A DNA stretch of 64,000 bases from Eonycteris spelaea (GCA_003508835.1 PUFA01000022.1:5828001-5892000); one strand, 5' to 3'. Numbered from the stretch's first letter, positions 37,521 through 52,710 are shown. The notes: generated by a model from the sequence alone, not told the origin. Made by a program: numbers and translations.

Positions 37521-38125
37521 TCAATTCTACAGGACTTCCCTGAAGCAGCATGATTTGCACAAAGTCGACCAACAAAAGCATCAACTTTTCAACTTCATTA
37601 TCTTGGCCATCCAGTTAGTTGCGTGTAACTGAGTATCAGACTGCCTCCGGAGTCACCGTGGCCAATTATAGGACCTAATTGCTCTCAGCAGGCCTGAGAA
37701 ATGAGTTGAAACGTGCAGAACTGTAGAAACTTTAGGCAACTGATTTTGCCTCTCCGATCAGTGTGTGCCTGTTTACAGCACTATATATCTTTCTCTCTCC
37801 AAATGTCACTGAGCCCTTTAGATGTTTATATTCACCACGAGAAGCCAGTCATAAGGATAAAGAAAACTTGTGCATTATAAATGCAATATCACTGTTTTAA
37901 ACTTGACTGTTTTATATTATCTTTGTGTGACCAAGTGTTCCCCCCACTATTTCAACTTTACAAGAGAGATTGTGATTATGTTATTTTCACCTGTGGGTCA
38001 TAAAAAAATATTGTATTCTGAAGACCCACAAAATATCAAAGACATTCTGTAGTTTATACACCATGTTGCAAAGTGTTTACTGTACTATTTCAAAGCTTCT
38101 GAATAAATATAAAATATATATATTA
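37521..38125 (+). other. PCDH10: PCDH10 long-isoform 3' UTR (minimal extent)
   Basis: Non-repetitive, moderately AT-rich sequence following the stop. It holds a short perfect palindrome TGCATTATAAATGCA (37871-37885). The first canonical AATAAA is at 38102-38107 and a second at 38199-38204. The real transcript may extend further; the end given assumes cleavage just after the first signal. Confidence 0.6.
38102..38107 (+). terminator. Candidate poly(A) signal, PCDH10 long isoform
   Basis: Canonical AATAAA about 580 nt after the stop codon, followed by AT-rich sequence and a TG-containing stretch (AAATGTGGTACAATTC). A second AATAAA lies at 38199-38204. Confidence 0.5.
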
Positions 38126-41100
38126 TATTATATAATTTTCCTAAAATGTGGTACAATTCAGTTGGTTTTTAAATGGATTCATACAGTCTACATCATACAA
38201 TAAAGTAAAAGGTAATTCAGGGTCTCAAAGATAAACAAACTAAGAAAAAATAATCATTAATAGTTTCCTCCCAGTTTTCATATCTTATTCAACCCTGTTT
38301 TTCCTTGTTGAAAAGAAAATGAAGCTCTAAGATACAAAATTTTGTCAAGAACTTGTACTGAATTTTCAATGCCAAAGATATAGCTGTCGATGTTATTAGA
38401 AAAGCACTGAACATGTACTATCAAAATATCTAACAATCTACATTATTTCGATTCTATTTCTATGGCTTTGAATTTAGAATCATTTAAAGCTTTTATAAAG
38501 AATCTATAAATTCATCTGTATTTGTTGTTAGAAAAAAATGAACACTGGGTGTCTGTACATTTTGTGGTGTAAAATATGTAACTGAAGATTACTATTTTAA
38601 GAGTCCTCAATCATATAACTCACACAGAATTTTATTTTACATAATTTTGCATAGTTTTGTGACTTCTAATAACAAGGCATATATAACCTATTTATAACTC
38701 TATATGAACATATAGAGATACATAAATATCTGAACTGGTAAAGAATAACTATAAGATATAAAAAAATCTCTAAATTTAAAGCAGATTAAATAAATTTGGA
38801 GATAGAAACATGGTACATTATTGTTTCAGTATTATGTGTGAAAATATTTTAGCTTAAATGTAGTTAGTGTCTTATTAATGAGAGGATTCTTCATGAGTCA
38901 ACCTTGAAAAGTGAAGCTTGCCTTTTACTTTGCGTCAAAAAGATTAATTATTAAATTTAATAGGATGCATTTTTTTTGCATATTTCTTCTTCTCTACCAT
39001 TTTTTGTTTGTTGAAACACATTTAAGAGAGTGAAAAACCAGAGAATGTGAGATACTCTTATAACAAAAAATAGAATTGTCAAAGCTCCCATTAAAAATAA
39101 ATCTTCAAAATTATATCTAAAGGTTTGCTCAGTCCAAATTACAGACCGCTTTTGAAATATTTCCCTTAATTTTTAACTGGTTTTATTTTCAGTAATAGTT
39201 TGAGCTATGCTATGCTATTAAAGAATAGACTAAACACACATAACAAATATTTTCCATCCAACTTTACATCATTTAAATGGGAATATTTTCCTTAGATTTA
39301 ACATGTAAAGGCATACAGATATTCACAGGTCTTTGATGTATATACTTAAGTGATATTTTGGTATCACTTCTTTGACTGTTATCAAATTAGATGTTTAATA
39401 TGTCATAATCACAATCAATTTATATAATGAAATAATGTGTGAAATGTCCCAGGCTTTTCGGGACCCTTTAAAAGTATGTGAAGCTAATCCATCATCTATG
39501 ACAGAAAAAGCACATACATTCACTAAGTGCAGCGGTAAAATTTTCTCTAACTTTTTGCATTACTACATTAATATTTTAAATGATGGACCATTTTAGTAAG
39601 AAAATGTTTCTCTATAATTTAACTGGGAAAAAAGTCTGTTTGTTGTAATTCCTTTTTAAACAAGAAAATGATTTTCTTGTTAAATCACTCTGCTTTAATT
39701 AATTAAAATCTTTTATTCATCATTTTACAATTATGGGGGAAAACCCACATCCATCTGCTTTATTATGTGCATTGAAACTAAGGTAATACTTCATATATAA
39801 TAACTAAATTAATTCATTTGACTTAAAGAAATTTTCTTTAATTTTGCCCTTTATATTATTGCATATAATCACCCTTGTACCAGCTTCTTATATATTCGTG
39901 TATTCGTTTTTTTAATATAATATCCAGTTATACTAATTTGCATTTTGTTCTTAAATTTCATTATCAACCTACAGAAACAAGCAACAAACAAAAGAAATCT
40001 GTTGCTTCATTTGTGGGGTAAATTATTAATTAAACAGAAAATACTAAATGGTTAGGTTACTAGTCAACTCAAATATTTATTGCATCCAGAATAAATCAGA
40101 TGTTAGCACACTGGTTAAAATGCTACATACTTGGGAGAGGGACTATAAAATGGAAAATTCAGCCAGTGAATAATTGAAGGTTTCCAAATAAAAACTTATT
40201 AGATTCATATGAAAGGAATTGTAGAATAGGTTTTCTATTTACTCTAGTCATACTAATAGCTAATCTTCCATAATTTTATAGGCACATCAAAAATATTCAA
40301 ATCATAAAACAGTATTTCACCAATAAATTATTTCAGAAAAGATAATCATGATATTTACTTCTTGTTAAAATGGTTAGTTTTAGAGTAGTAAAAAGTCAAA
40401 ATATTTTCCTGTGGAAATAGTGTCTTAATGTTTCAAAGGTATGTCAAATGACAATTTTTAGAAATATTTCAGCCACATGTAAAATTCTGATTTTTAACTG
40501 TGAATATAATTTTGGGAAATCATTTGAAGTCAAATCTTTAAATTTCACAGCAAAATTACTTTTTAGATATAATGTCTGCTTCATTATAAGTGCATCATCT
40601 TCCTTGGGAACTATAAAGGAAGCATACATATTTTAATTTAGGAAGATATTAAATGTAATGCCTTTATCAAACATTGCAAATTAAGTACTATAGTAGATTT
40701 AAATGTCTTAATTACTCATCCTCCTGTTTTATTTCTTAATAGTGTTGTAATTTTCTGTCAGATCTTTTGCAATGTAGAAACCCTCCTGCTTCTCCAATAA
40801 GAGAAAGAAATCCTCACAGTTCTCAACATAAACTTTAATAACTGTGCATTATATTGGGCTATTTTACTTTCCAAAAGTTATTTACTAGAGTAAAGTTGAT
40901 CTTTAACATAATTACTCAATCAAAAGGTTGCAAATGTTAAACAGGATAATGTAAATTATTCAAGTTACTGATAATATCACTGTTATTTTTCATTTTGTGT
41001 GTTTATCCCCTCCCCCTCACGTCTCTATGTGTGTTTTTAACACCCAAGGAACTAAACAATACTTAAAACATTGGTATACTTGATAATTTTTTCTGAAAAT

Positions 41101-44100
41101 CTTATATTTTTTCATATTGCAATTTCTTGGGTTCTGTATCTTTTTCAACTCTAATTGTGTAGTGGTAAAGGCTTTGCACTTAACATCCTTTATATGTTCC
41201 TTTTTAACAAGGAAAAACAGAAAATGACAAAATTCCATATTTTTTATGCCACGGAGTAGTAAACTTATTTTATATATTGTTAGCACTTCAAGGAATAGCC
41301 CTCCGCTAGGTCAAACAAAATCCTCATGCAGCAATTTGTGAAGCTACTGTTTGAAACGTGGAACAGGTTTTAGATTACAGCATTCTGTGAGAATGCAGGT
41401 AGATGGGCACCGCCAGAGTATTGCAGGCAATAACATGACTAAAATTCTAATACCTTTAGTGTGCATGCATGTATTTCTAATCACTGGTTTTTTTTAAGTA
41501 TTTGTAAAATTAGAAAAATGGTTTTTATTTCTTGAAAACTTGTCGCATCCTTACTTTGAAGTTTTCCACTCCAGATGTTTTTGAGTTGCATGAAAATATT
41601 GCATTCATGATGCAAAAAAAAAAAAAATTAATCTTCACATGAGACTCAAAAACTTCTGAATAACCGAACTCAGACTTCCAATACATCCATACATCCTTGA
41701 GCTGAAATAAGCAGGGAATTTCAGCTCTAGACACATATTTGAGACAGTTATCTGTGAGTGAAAACAGGGTATTATAACAAAAGATGAGTTTAAATCTTAA
41801 CTATAGTGTTTGTTACTGTGAATGCTATAATAATACATAAGTAAAATGAGTGTAAATGTAATATATTATTTTATACTGCTGTATACATATGAAATCAATA
41901 AAACTAGGATACATATTATGCCATTTTCCATGCATGGATCTTCCACTGACGCCTGTGGGTAAAAATCAGTGGCAAAATATGGCCCTAACTTTAAAAACGA
42001 CGAATGCTGATTTAGTAATTTTAGTCTTGATATAGCAGGTCTAAGGGGACATCTGTTCAAAACTGTGTCTCATTTGAAGCAACATATGCTAGGTTTAAAG
42101 GATTTCACTATATTTATAGTTTTGAAAGCAGGCATTTAGTCCCATATGATTTTCATGATACCCACAATGAATCTTTTAAATACATATTTTTTCACCTGAT
42201 GTTATATTTTCTTTTTAATTTTTTTGCTTTGTAATAATACAAAGGGTCCACAAGGATTAATACAGAGGCTGTACATAGAATGAGTTTCTTCAAGCAATAA
42301 AAGAAAAAAAAAAACATTTCATCTAAAATTTTAGAAACATTGTTTCATTTTTAAAGTTGATGGAAGCATAAGAAAAAAAAATATTCAGATGGGTATCATT
42401 TTCCAAAAAAAAAAATGACTTAGTGTATAGATTTTTTATAGCGTAGAAATACTCTGAATGAATCTTGTAAAATTTTACATTCTGAAATAGCTAAAAGGTA
42501 ACAGAAGAAATGCTGTGATTCTTATCCTTGCGTGTGGTTTGTTAAACTGAATTTCTTGCGTTCAAAATATACACATGGGAAAACAGGTTTATTTTACGAA
42601 GCAACTAAAGAGAGGGTTAAGAACTTCTCTTGCTTTGAACATCGAATAACGCCAACCCTATGGCAGAAAAGAACTAATCAAATACACTCAACGATAGCTC
42701 TCAATGAAACATCAATGGTTATAATCAGAAGTTGTTTGGGTTACCTGTAGGCCTATACCTCCCATCTCTTACTTATAGCCTTTTGAGGAATCATATCATA
42801 AACTCTTCTATTTAAGATTATACATTTTCAGAGGCTAAATTAAATTCTATTAGACTACAGACATGTAATGGAAGTTTGGTGATGAGAAGAGGTAAGAATG
42901 TACAGTAATATCTGCCTTCAAGAAAACTCTAGTTTGCTTTGAGAACCAAAGAAATTATAGAAAAATATTAAAGAAACAAATGATTAAATAATTAAGTAAT
43001 CAAAATTTGTGGTCAAAACCCAACCATGGGTCATGAGAGCTATTTAATATATGAAGAAATTAAAATAAAAAGAAGTAAATAGAGTAGAACAAAAAAGTAG
43101 ACTAGAAAAGTATCAAAACACATTATTTATGGTAAAAGCAAATAGTTCTTTGTGAAACTTTTTTCAGATACATGTGTGAAATAGGTCACAATGTGAAATA
43201 CATTTCTTACTGTGAATCATTTTCCCAAATGCTTGAAAAGCACTGCACCATATGATCTCTATTTCAAATTTAAACTTATTTAATGCTGTGGAAAGACAGG
43301 GAAGAGCTTTTCAAAGAGTTACTTCTCAAGTGACTCTTAGTCTTTACCTTTGTAAAAATATGCAATCCACTTCATTGTAGAATTTTTGTAATAATTATGT
43401 AAACTGATGCATTTGAAATGCATAACACACTGCTAACGTACAATAAGTGGTGCATTTTGTCATTTGTATTATTTTCCATGACTTTAGCACTATTTTTGGT
43501 TGCCAAAAGTACAGAAAACAACCTAGAAATAAAGTTTGTTTTGTTTTGTTTTCAAAATCCCAGACTGTTTTAGAGTTGTATTTTAGTGGTGCTGATTTCA
43601 CAACTTCAGGATGAAAATAGACATGACTTTGATACCCAGTGATCAGCTCCGCTCACCTTTGCCTCTGTTTACTGGTGGTATGGAGTCCAGGAAATAAAAC
43701 TCACAGCTACTGAGTTCCAGTCATCTCCATCAACCACCTGTAGCCGATCTCAAATTGCCCTCGGTCCCTAATATTGAAAAATATATTTATGACTGCACTA
43801 GGCCATATTTACCTGATTTTTTTACCCCTTGACCCTAATGTGCTTTCTGGGTATCTTTCTATTCCATGCAAATAAATATTTGTTGGAATTACTACATATT
43901 TAACAGAATCACAGTTTTTAGATGTGACATACTATAAAAATGAACTTGGGTAGTATTCAGCAGCTTCTTGACAGAATTGGATTTTTTTTTTTTTTAAATG
44001 ATTCCAACTGTAGACTTCTTGAAGTTGTCATTTCTTAGCTCATCTGAGACCAAGTGAGAGATGGTGACAAGTATTAATCTACATAAAAGAGACATATGGA

Positions 44101-47100
44101 AGAATACATGAAGAGAAGAATTATGTTATAGGTAAACACATTTTATGTGCTTCTATCAATTAGTGCTTAGAACGTCAAAGTGCCTGGATGGAAGGTAATA
44201 ATATTTGATCATCAACAAGCTGATTTGGACTTCTCTGCACTTGGGCAATCAATGGTCAATTTCTTTTGACATTGTGCAAACAACACCCTTATTTATTACT
44301 GGGCTACAAAGATCACAAAGAGGCAATGTCATTGTTATAATAGAATATTCCAAGTAAAGTCAAATTAGAGAGAGAAAGTAAGAAATAGGAGAAAAGAAAT
44401 AGCAAAAATACAATTAGTATCTTTATTCTCCAACAAGTTTTAAGAGACTGAGAAGCAGTTTTGATTTTTGAAGTCCATGAAATCATATCTGTATGTCAGT
44501 TAAAACAGGAGAAAAGTTATGAAAAGGAATAATCATTAGGTAATTATAGTTAAGAATACGACAAAGAATGAGGTAAAGTGATAGAGTATGCCCTAGGAAG
44601 GACTAAGAAAACAGAGATGTATACATTTTATTACAACTAGTAAACTCGCTCCCTGAGGTGCCTCTGTAGATGCTTGCTTTGTTTCTACGCTTCCTTGACA
44701 AAGATGTTTGGATCCACACACGAGCATTTGCACATATTACTCTGTTCAGAGGTGTATCAGTAATCCTAGTAATGCACTTGAAATTATAGGGATCAGAACA
44801 GGGAACAGATTGGTAATACCATTAACAGATCATGCGGAATCACGTGACCCTGGCGTAACATTTCATGAAACTATATGACAAGGTTGTAACACTGTGATTA
44901 TCAGCTAAGGGTTTGCTGCTAAATTGAGAAAGAAGCAAGTCTCTGACTGCAAATCAGTTACATGGAGTGAACAAAATGTACCAGGTATTTTTAAATTTTA
45001 GATGTCAGCAGAGTTAGTTTAAATGTAATCATTCTTTTTAACATTCTTTCTAGAAAAGCCTTCTTTAGTATTAGGTATAATAATTAAAAGATGGAAGTAA
45101 ATGCTGAAAATATCTAAACCCTACCTAATTTAGATTTAGTAAGAAAACTCATAACATTAAAAAATAATAAATCAAAGAAATTGGAATAAGGGAACACCCC
45201 ATGCTGTAAATCTCTAGCTAAGCAGTAAATGAGCACAATTTACATACAGACTGGACTAGTAAAAACAGAGAGGGAAGGACAGAGTTGAGAGACATTTCAG
45301 AGCACAAATATTTTATACGTCCTCCCTGATTAGTTGGTCAGTGGACCGATGAGGGAGAGAGAGAGAAGGTAATGTGACTGGGGTTTTTGGTTTGTCTGAG
45401 TGGATCCTGCTGCCTTTCATAAGACAACATAAAAGAAAGGAACTTGTTTGTGAGGAAGGTCATCTTATTTGTAGAAGAGCTTGCCAATTTTCACTTTCCA
45501 ACTCAAGTTTTACTATGCTTGTTATCCAAGTGGAAATTAACTATTATATTTTAACATTTCCAAAAATTTTTAGTTTTTTCCTTATAGCAAATGGTAGTCT
45601 CTTGACTATTTTCCACTTTATTCTCTGTAATAACCAATTTTTATTGCTATCATTTAAATTATATCTCAAGTTGATTTTTTGCTGTTTATTAGGAAATAAT
45701 TCTAGAAATATGTAATATGTAAATTATAAATATTTTTAAAGTTTTTTTGTGTGTGTGAAACTTCAGCTAGCGTATATGCCAAAATTGCACTTGATTAATT
45801 TAAAAAGGACAGAACAAACATTCTGGTTCTTTTTGTGACACATACGTGATACTACATAATAAAGGGAAGAAATGTAAATTAAATAAATAAAAGATACAAC
45901 AGCTATGAAAATATTATTTATCTTCTTTCCACCTGAGTGCAAATAATGTTTTCAGCAAATGTTTGCAAAAGTCCTAACATCTTCATGCTACTGGACCTGT
46001 ATTCAACTACTATCTAAAACTCTATTAGCAATTAATCTTATTTCTATGCTGTTTTTCTTCATGTGAACCCACAGAATAATAGAATTTAGTGCAGGTAGAA
46101 CAGAGTCTCTAAAATATTCTGGTCCTAATCCCACCTATGAAAAATTAGACAAATACAGACCCAGTGAAGGAAGAACCTAAATATAAACTTCTCATTTACC
46201 CAAACCCTTAACCTATTCTGGGCTGTTTCCAGTCTCTATCTTATTTTCACTTGAAATCCTAGAAGAAACTGTATTTAAAAATATACACATGAGTTATAGC
46301 ATCTAGAACTTAACTTTATGTTTTAAAATTTCAATGCTCTCTCTGACACTTGCTCAACTGTAAGGATGATTCTCACCTATAAAGCACCGTAAACTTTGGC
46401 CTCTGAAGGTAAGAACAGACAGTTCTGAATGTCCTTTTATGTTTTAAATTGAGAATAAATGTTTCAATATATGTATTTTTATTTCATTTGTGTCTGGGCC
46501 ATGTATTGCCACCGAGGTGTTCCTTGAAACTTTTGGGGGGTCCATAAAATACCTGGAAGAGCAGCAAAGGAATTAGCACAGGAAACGGGCTAGGTAGCTA
46601 CCCTTGCTGGAATGACTCTTATGAAGTGACTTCGGCGCCATGCTTCATTTCTCTTGGGTGGCGATCATCTTCCTTTCCATACACCTCACAATGAGCTCAG
46701 GGATGACTCAGTGTCCTATTACAAATAATGTCCACATGGCTACACCAAGCACTAGTGATGGTTGTCCACTCATAATAAAGAACAGTATTCTAAAATACTG
46801 AAGATAAGCGCTGTCTTGTGTAATGGGCTTATTGAGTATGTTGATCTATGATGTTCTCTCTGGACCATTTAATTAAGGAACACCCTATGTCAATATGTTA
46901 AGTATATTTTTCGTCTTGGGCTAGTTAGATACCAAGAGAAATATAAGCCTGGGTACTTGTGCTCTGAGAGCTAATTGGGAAAGATGGCTGGGAAACTCAA
47001 CGTTATCTTGGGAATGATGAAGGTCTGATGATCTCGCATCAAACTGTGTCTGTGATCTTCCAATCTAGATGTCTCTGTTCTAGCATCCTTGCGAGTAAAT

Positions 47101-48539
47101 CTCTTTTCTCCTAACCAGAGAGGACAACTGGTCACCTATTTGTGCAAAGAGGGCAACTTCGAAGTCTAATACTTTCTCCTGACATTTTTTATCTTTTTTT
47201 TACTTTTCTATTCACTCCCACTAATTTATCTTATCAATTCCTGAGCCCTTGGAATTTTCTGTGGGATAAATCAGGCTTCTTCATATCTTAACTTGTACTT
47301 AAGAGTTAAATATTTTTAAAACTACCAAATCAATTACAACTTATTAATCTATTTCCAATCTTCTAAAATGTCACAGGAGTTTCCTTGTTTGTCTTCCAAA
47401 AAGTATTTTCCTTTAAATTTTTCTTTTCTTATTAGTATTTTTAGGGAAAGTAAAGTCATGTATGAATTCGTCTTCTCTCGCTCTTTAACTGAAAGCTTGA
47501 AAATGAGATTTGGACATAATGAGCAAAGTCTTATAAGTATAACAGAAAATGGCATGAAGAAATCTGTTCTTAGATTATCGAAAGTTTGTGCGATTCTTGG
47601 TAGCATATATTTGTGTTGTTAGAGCAATAGGGAGATGTTTGACATTGGGTCACATTTGGGAATTAATAATTTAAATGTAAAATATAAATTATTAATTTCT
47701 CTCATTACATATCAATAATAAAATCAGAAAATATATGTAGCTCCAATTTCTCCCAGTGCAACTGTTACAATATTTTTCATTTTTGGTTTGTAATAACTTT
47801 ATCTTTATATTGACACTTACAAAATTTTAGATTAGTACTGTTCCAATCAGATATATGATATATCCTGTTATTTGATATAGATTAGAATGGTAATTATTTA
47901 ATCAATTGTCTTAAAGGTTATAAATATAAATTAAAAAGCAATTTAAACTTATAGAACTTTTCTCTCATTGTGTTGGTTTATTCATCATCTTACTCTACTT
48001 TGAATAGTGCCTGAAATTAGTGTCCAAATGGTATCAGGCATCTTGCAAGCTTAGTACTTGAGGTCAATTTAATTACACTGTGCATGACAGAAACTAGGCC
48101 ATTTGGGTATTGCCTTTGCCACCAGCAATTGACACCTGAGTGTTAATGAGCTGGTAATTAAAAGCTGGCACATACAGACACATTTTTCTGTCTGGGACTA
48201 GGTAACCATATGCTACATAACTTCGGTGCTAAGTGTTTCGTTAGCTCTAGAATTTACACAATTTGTGAGGGGTTTTTTTGTTGTTGTTGTTGTTTTTAAT
48301 CTCAATTTTTCTAGGGTTAAAAAAAAGACAACAAGTGCTTTAAAGATATAAGTACTCATCATTTTCAAGTTATGAAACTCTCTAAAACTGAGATTCTATA
48401 TTTGGAGAACAAATAGCTAGAAAAATAAAACTGCAGAATTTGTGCAGTAACAATGACTTTTTGGTTTAAACCCACATTTGCGGACATATTTTGAAAGTCT
48501 TTTGTATTATAAAACAGTACCAAAAGCATGAATGGTTAA

Positions 48540-49046
48540 TGTGGGGTAAGAAGTCTTTGGGGCAGCCATAATGATGTCCACCTCCTGGTACCTACTCCCT
48601 TGGGTAACCTGTTTTAAAGGGAAGTGAGATATAGGAACCCACCTCTAAGAAAAGAATGTGGTAGAAAGGAGGGTTAATTTACGGAAAGGCTATGGTTTCC
48701 ATCTGGGGGCACTTACTGTACTTTGTCTCACTCTCGTCAGGATTTCTTGTAGAGGTGCCGTGGAGGCGGCTCTGGCGAGAGGAATATGGAAAGAGATGGA
48801 GGCCCACCGAAAACCATGCGAGTGATGAGCTTGCAGTCAGACCTCTGTGTCCACAAGTTGCACCTTCGAAGGGAGGTTGGAGCTCCTGCGAGTTGCTTAA
48901 CTGCAGTCTCAAGAGAGACCGGAGCCGGAGGCACCCAGTTAACAAACTAGAGTTTTATACCATGCAAATTATGAGAGAATAAATATTTGTGATTTTAAGC
49001 TGCAATGTTTGGGTGTATATTGTTATGCTGTAATAGATAACTAACA
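48540..49046 (+). mobile_element. MaLR (MLT1-like) solo LTR
   Basis: Typical ERVL-MaLR LTR order: GATGTCCACCTCCTGGTACC near the start, GGCTCTGGCGAGAGGAATAT, GGAGGCCCACCGAAAACCAT, CCATGCGAGTGATGAGCTTG, and the 3' end ATGAGAGAATAAATATTTGT, TTTTAAGCTGCAATGTTTGG, TAATAGATAACTAACA, recalling 'GAGATAATAAATGTTTGTTGTTTTAAGC...GCAATAGATAACTAATACA'. Starts TG and ends CA. The AATAAA inside (about 48977) is the LTR's own poly(A) signal. No internal retroviral genes adjoin it. Small ORFs on both strands here are chance. Confidence 0.65.
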
Positions 49047-49734
49047 ACAATATGTAAGTGAGAATACTATCGTCTGCTACAGCTATATGAATTATTGATG
49101 TTTCTAGTTGTGAAGTTGCCATTTTCACAGCAACATGCATAATGTGCACGCACTATTTCTTTCCTTTCTCTCCAATCTTCAGTTCTCTTTTCTTCAGCTT
49201 CTCCTCCTACCTCACAAAAAAATGCCTCACCATTATCTGCATTAATCTTCTATTGGCTTAAAAAAAAAAAAAAGTTCTCATCAGATTAAAAAAAATGTAT
49301 TAAATTTAGTGAATTTTAGTGTGAGAATTACTTCTAATTTTCTTCTTTGAAAGAGTTTGCTTTTCCATGAACCCTCTGTAGGACATATAGCCTTTTATAT
49401 GCAGATCGGTGTAATTACGCTTTGAAATAGCTTTATATTCCCTGTAGCTTAAACTGAGACATGAAAGGCCAAATGTTATATCCAACGGAAGGATATAAAA
49501 GAGCATCTACATCAATCCAAAATGAGATATAGAAATGAACAGCTTTTTTCCACAGTGATGTCAGTTTTTGACAGATTATTGAAAGATCTTTATAACTGCC
49601 AGAACTGCCTTGGGTAGCATAAAAACCCTGCCTGGGGATAGATAGCCTCATCGGTTTGTATGTTTTATTCTTTCAATACCAAAAGGTGAGTAGATGTTAA
49701 GTGAAACAAGAGAAATATCTTCTGACAAAAGCTT

Positions 49735-50000
49735 TAATTCTCTTCCCCAAAGATGACACCCGGCCCCACATGGCAAAACACAGTGTGATGCTCTGATGGA
49801 ATCAACTACCCAATCTGTCACGCTGGAGAAGGCCGCCGAGATGACGAGGTTACAAGTTAGGAAGCCGACAGAGAACCCACAGGGCAATCGTCACCTCTGG
49901 AGATCTCGGTGACAGACAAGGGCCTTTTCTGCACCAGAAAGGAGTTTATCGCGCCAGTGACAGACGTGTCAAGGGGATTTAAAGTGCCACATTCTTTCTT
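49735..50000. promoter_or_regulatory. Candidate conserved regulatory island downstream of PCDH10
   Basis: GC- and CpG-raised block in an AT desert without repeat features. It contains two TGACAGAC sites (TALE/MEIS-like), the second forming TGACA-GACG-TGTCA (49958-49971), and GTTTATCGCGCCAGTG. Short ORFs (49648-49887, 49857-50054) overlap but carry no recognised domain. Regulatory role inferred. Confidence 0.35.
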
Positions 50001-52710
50001 ATCACCAGTAGGAAGAAAAAAAAAAGGAATACGAGGGATTTTTGTATATTCCAAACCTTGAAATCAGCATACTATTTATTTAAAAACAGACAAAAACCTA
50101 ATTTTAGGGTTTTTAAAGGAATAACACTGCTAACCTTTAATGTCTTGACTGCTTTGAGTTAAGTAAAAAAATCTTAGAATTGTTGTTTTGTTTCAGTCAT
50201 GAGTAAAGAATGTTTTTCAACGTTAAGGGCAAATCCTTTCCTGAAATTATAACACAAACGAAAAAATGAAATGCCCACCTCACCTGGGCTTGTTCAGTAA
50301 CAAGAAATGTGTCTTAAAATTGAAGACAAAAATGTCCTAAATTCTAGTGTTTCCACAATGTAAAGATATTAAATGGAATTAAAATCAGAACAAGAGGGAG
50401 GGGGTAAAACTTTTTGAACAAAATAAATGCTTCGAAACACACTGACTCAAGCCGAATCAAGTAGGTGATGCATATTATACTTTGATCTTGGCTAGAAAAT
50501 GTTACCGTATTTGACATTTTACAAAGATTGCCGCTTATTAATCTGTGAAGTACATGTGGAAGAAAATGATGATACCTCAGCTGTAGATGACAAACACTTA
50601 ATTGTTAATTAGCTCTGACATTGCAATTTGAAAAAAATATACACCAATGTTCTGCCTCTTTTTGAAATGATTGCCATGGTTTTTGAAAAACTTCAAAAGC
50701 TTTAATCATATAACTCAATGTATAGATAAAGTTAATACCAGTCTCCATTCACGTTGCTATGGAGGAAATATGTAGACCTTGTGTGATGGACAGCATGATT
50801 TCTCTGAATGTCCTCTACTTAAAACTGTATGACCTTGGTAAAGTTTTGCAGTTTATTTGGAAACTCAAAACAGTTTTCATACCTAATTTAGGTTCATAAA
50901 TTAAATTTTAGTTGGGAATGAGTTTAGAGAAAACAATCTTTCTTTGATAGGGAGAATCTTTTGAGATCTGGGGCAGGGGGCAGACTCATACCATAAATTC
51001 ACATGAAATACTCTGTTCTAGGTAGAAATAAACAAGTAAACCAACCCCATAACAACCCACTAAGATGCTTGTAGTTATTAGCAGTGAAAACAGTAGCTCT
51101 AATTTATATTGGCAGGTGTTACAAACTATCTTTTCTTGATAAAGATGATAAAAGAGCATCTCTACCATGATTTTTTGGAATCATTCCTAACTGTGGCATA
51201 AACTAACATAAGCATATAGGATTCACCTTGAAATCAAAACTAAGATAGGCCTCAAGTTAAACTGAAAGCTAATATTTATTGTTTCATGTGTGACAGGTAC
51301 TGTGTAGCCATCACAACACATATAAAAGATGCCATTTTAAACTCATTTACAGATGATGAATCAGTGAAAAATGTGTGCACTCGATTATTTCTTAATTATA
51401 AGGCTAGTGAGTATTGAAGCTGCGAGTTAACTTCTCGCTGACAGATCCCTGATATTAGCTACCTTCAATAGTATGAGAAAAAGATAAAATGAAACAATTA
51501 AGCAAATGATGTTTCATGAGAAATGTCCAAAATGTATATTGCATACTGAATCTTGAAGAAAAACTATTGTCAGATAGATAAATCTCTCTTACACTTAACT
51601 TGCCTAGCCATGTGGTCATTGTGGCCTGGCAAGTGTAAAACACATGGGTTTTGGTGGATGGCGGAATCATAGATAGACGTTAGAACGTCTGTCTCCTGCA
51701 TGGGACCCTCGATACTCAAAGTGAAGATTCGCTTTTTATGTGTTTGAGGATCCTAAGCACTCTGCACAGTTCTAGGTTAATAGTAAGCATCATTTTTTTC
51801 TTTTTTTACTGAGTAATTTTAATATGCAAATATATCAAAGAGCCTTGTGACTTCCTTTTTTTATTAGAAATAGCTAAACTGTATTCACAGGAACATACGT
51901 TAACAGGTCAAAATAAGCTCATGACTAGTAGTCTTCATTTTCAGCATAAATTTCTCTAGGGTTACTCATACTACTTGAAACAATAAAAGCATAATTATAG
52001 TTGTCGATTGTCTAAATTCCATAATTCCTTCTTTCATTATTGCTTGCTTTGGTTTGGCAAAAGAAGTCATGAAAAAAAATATATATACTGATCTCAATTA
52101 TCAAAAAAATTTCACAGATTTTCTGTTTATATTTAAATTTATTTGTAGAGTTCTGATCATATTTGATATTTCACAGCTGTGAAAAATTCACAAATGACTG
52201 TTCAATAGTACTTGATTAAAAAATTATAGACTGATTTTTAAAATTGGGCACTGAAATTTGGGTAAATGGTTTATTTAAACAAATGTTGCATTGAATATAT
52301 AATGCATTAGCCCTAATTTGAGTGGTGTGCAAGTTTTATCATGTGAAATAAAAAGAAATGATTGACCTTATTATTCCAAAAGCAACATGCTAAATTGTAA
52401 CTAGTGTTACACCTCACATCAAGTAGTGAAAATTTTTTCTTTTGTAATTGTTCTTTCAAATTCATTTTAAATACAAAGAACAAGTTCCAATGAGGGAAAT
52501 ATTAGCAGTAATTTCCCTTATAGTCATAATAAAGAGCTATTTGTGGACAAGTTTATGATATGCTACAGTTGATTAAATTCAGTACCATACTGTGTGTTCT
52601 AACATTCAGAAAGGTTTTTGTGATTTTTTTTTTACAAGAGCTACAAAACCACTGAATGGATTCCATTTTGTTTCACTTTATTGAGAACAATATATGTTTA
52701 AGGCATATAT

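Noticed and set aside
47349..47622. Overlapping opposite-strand ORFs of about 85 codons
   Set aside because: Chance openness in low-stop sequence with no domain, no splice context and no neighbouring gene.
48679..48982. Overlapping ORFs of 88 and 96 codons
   Set aside because: They fall within the MaLR-type LTR, which is non-coding.
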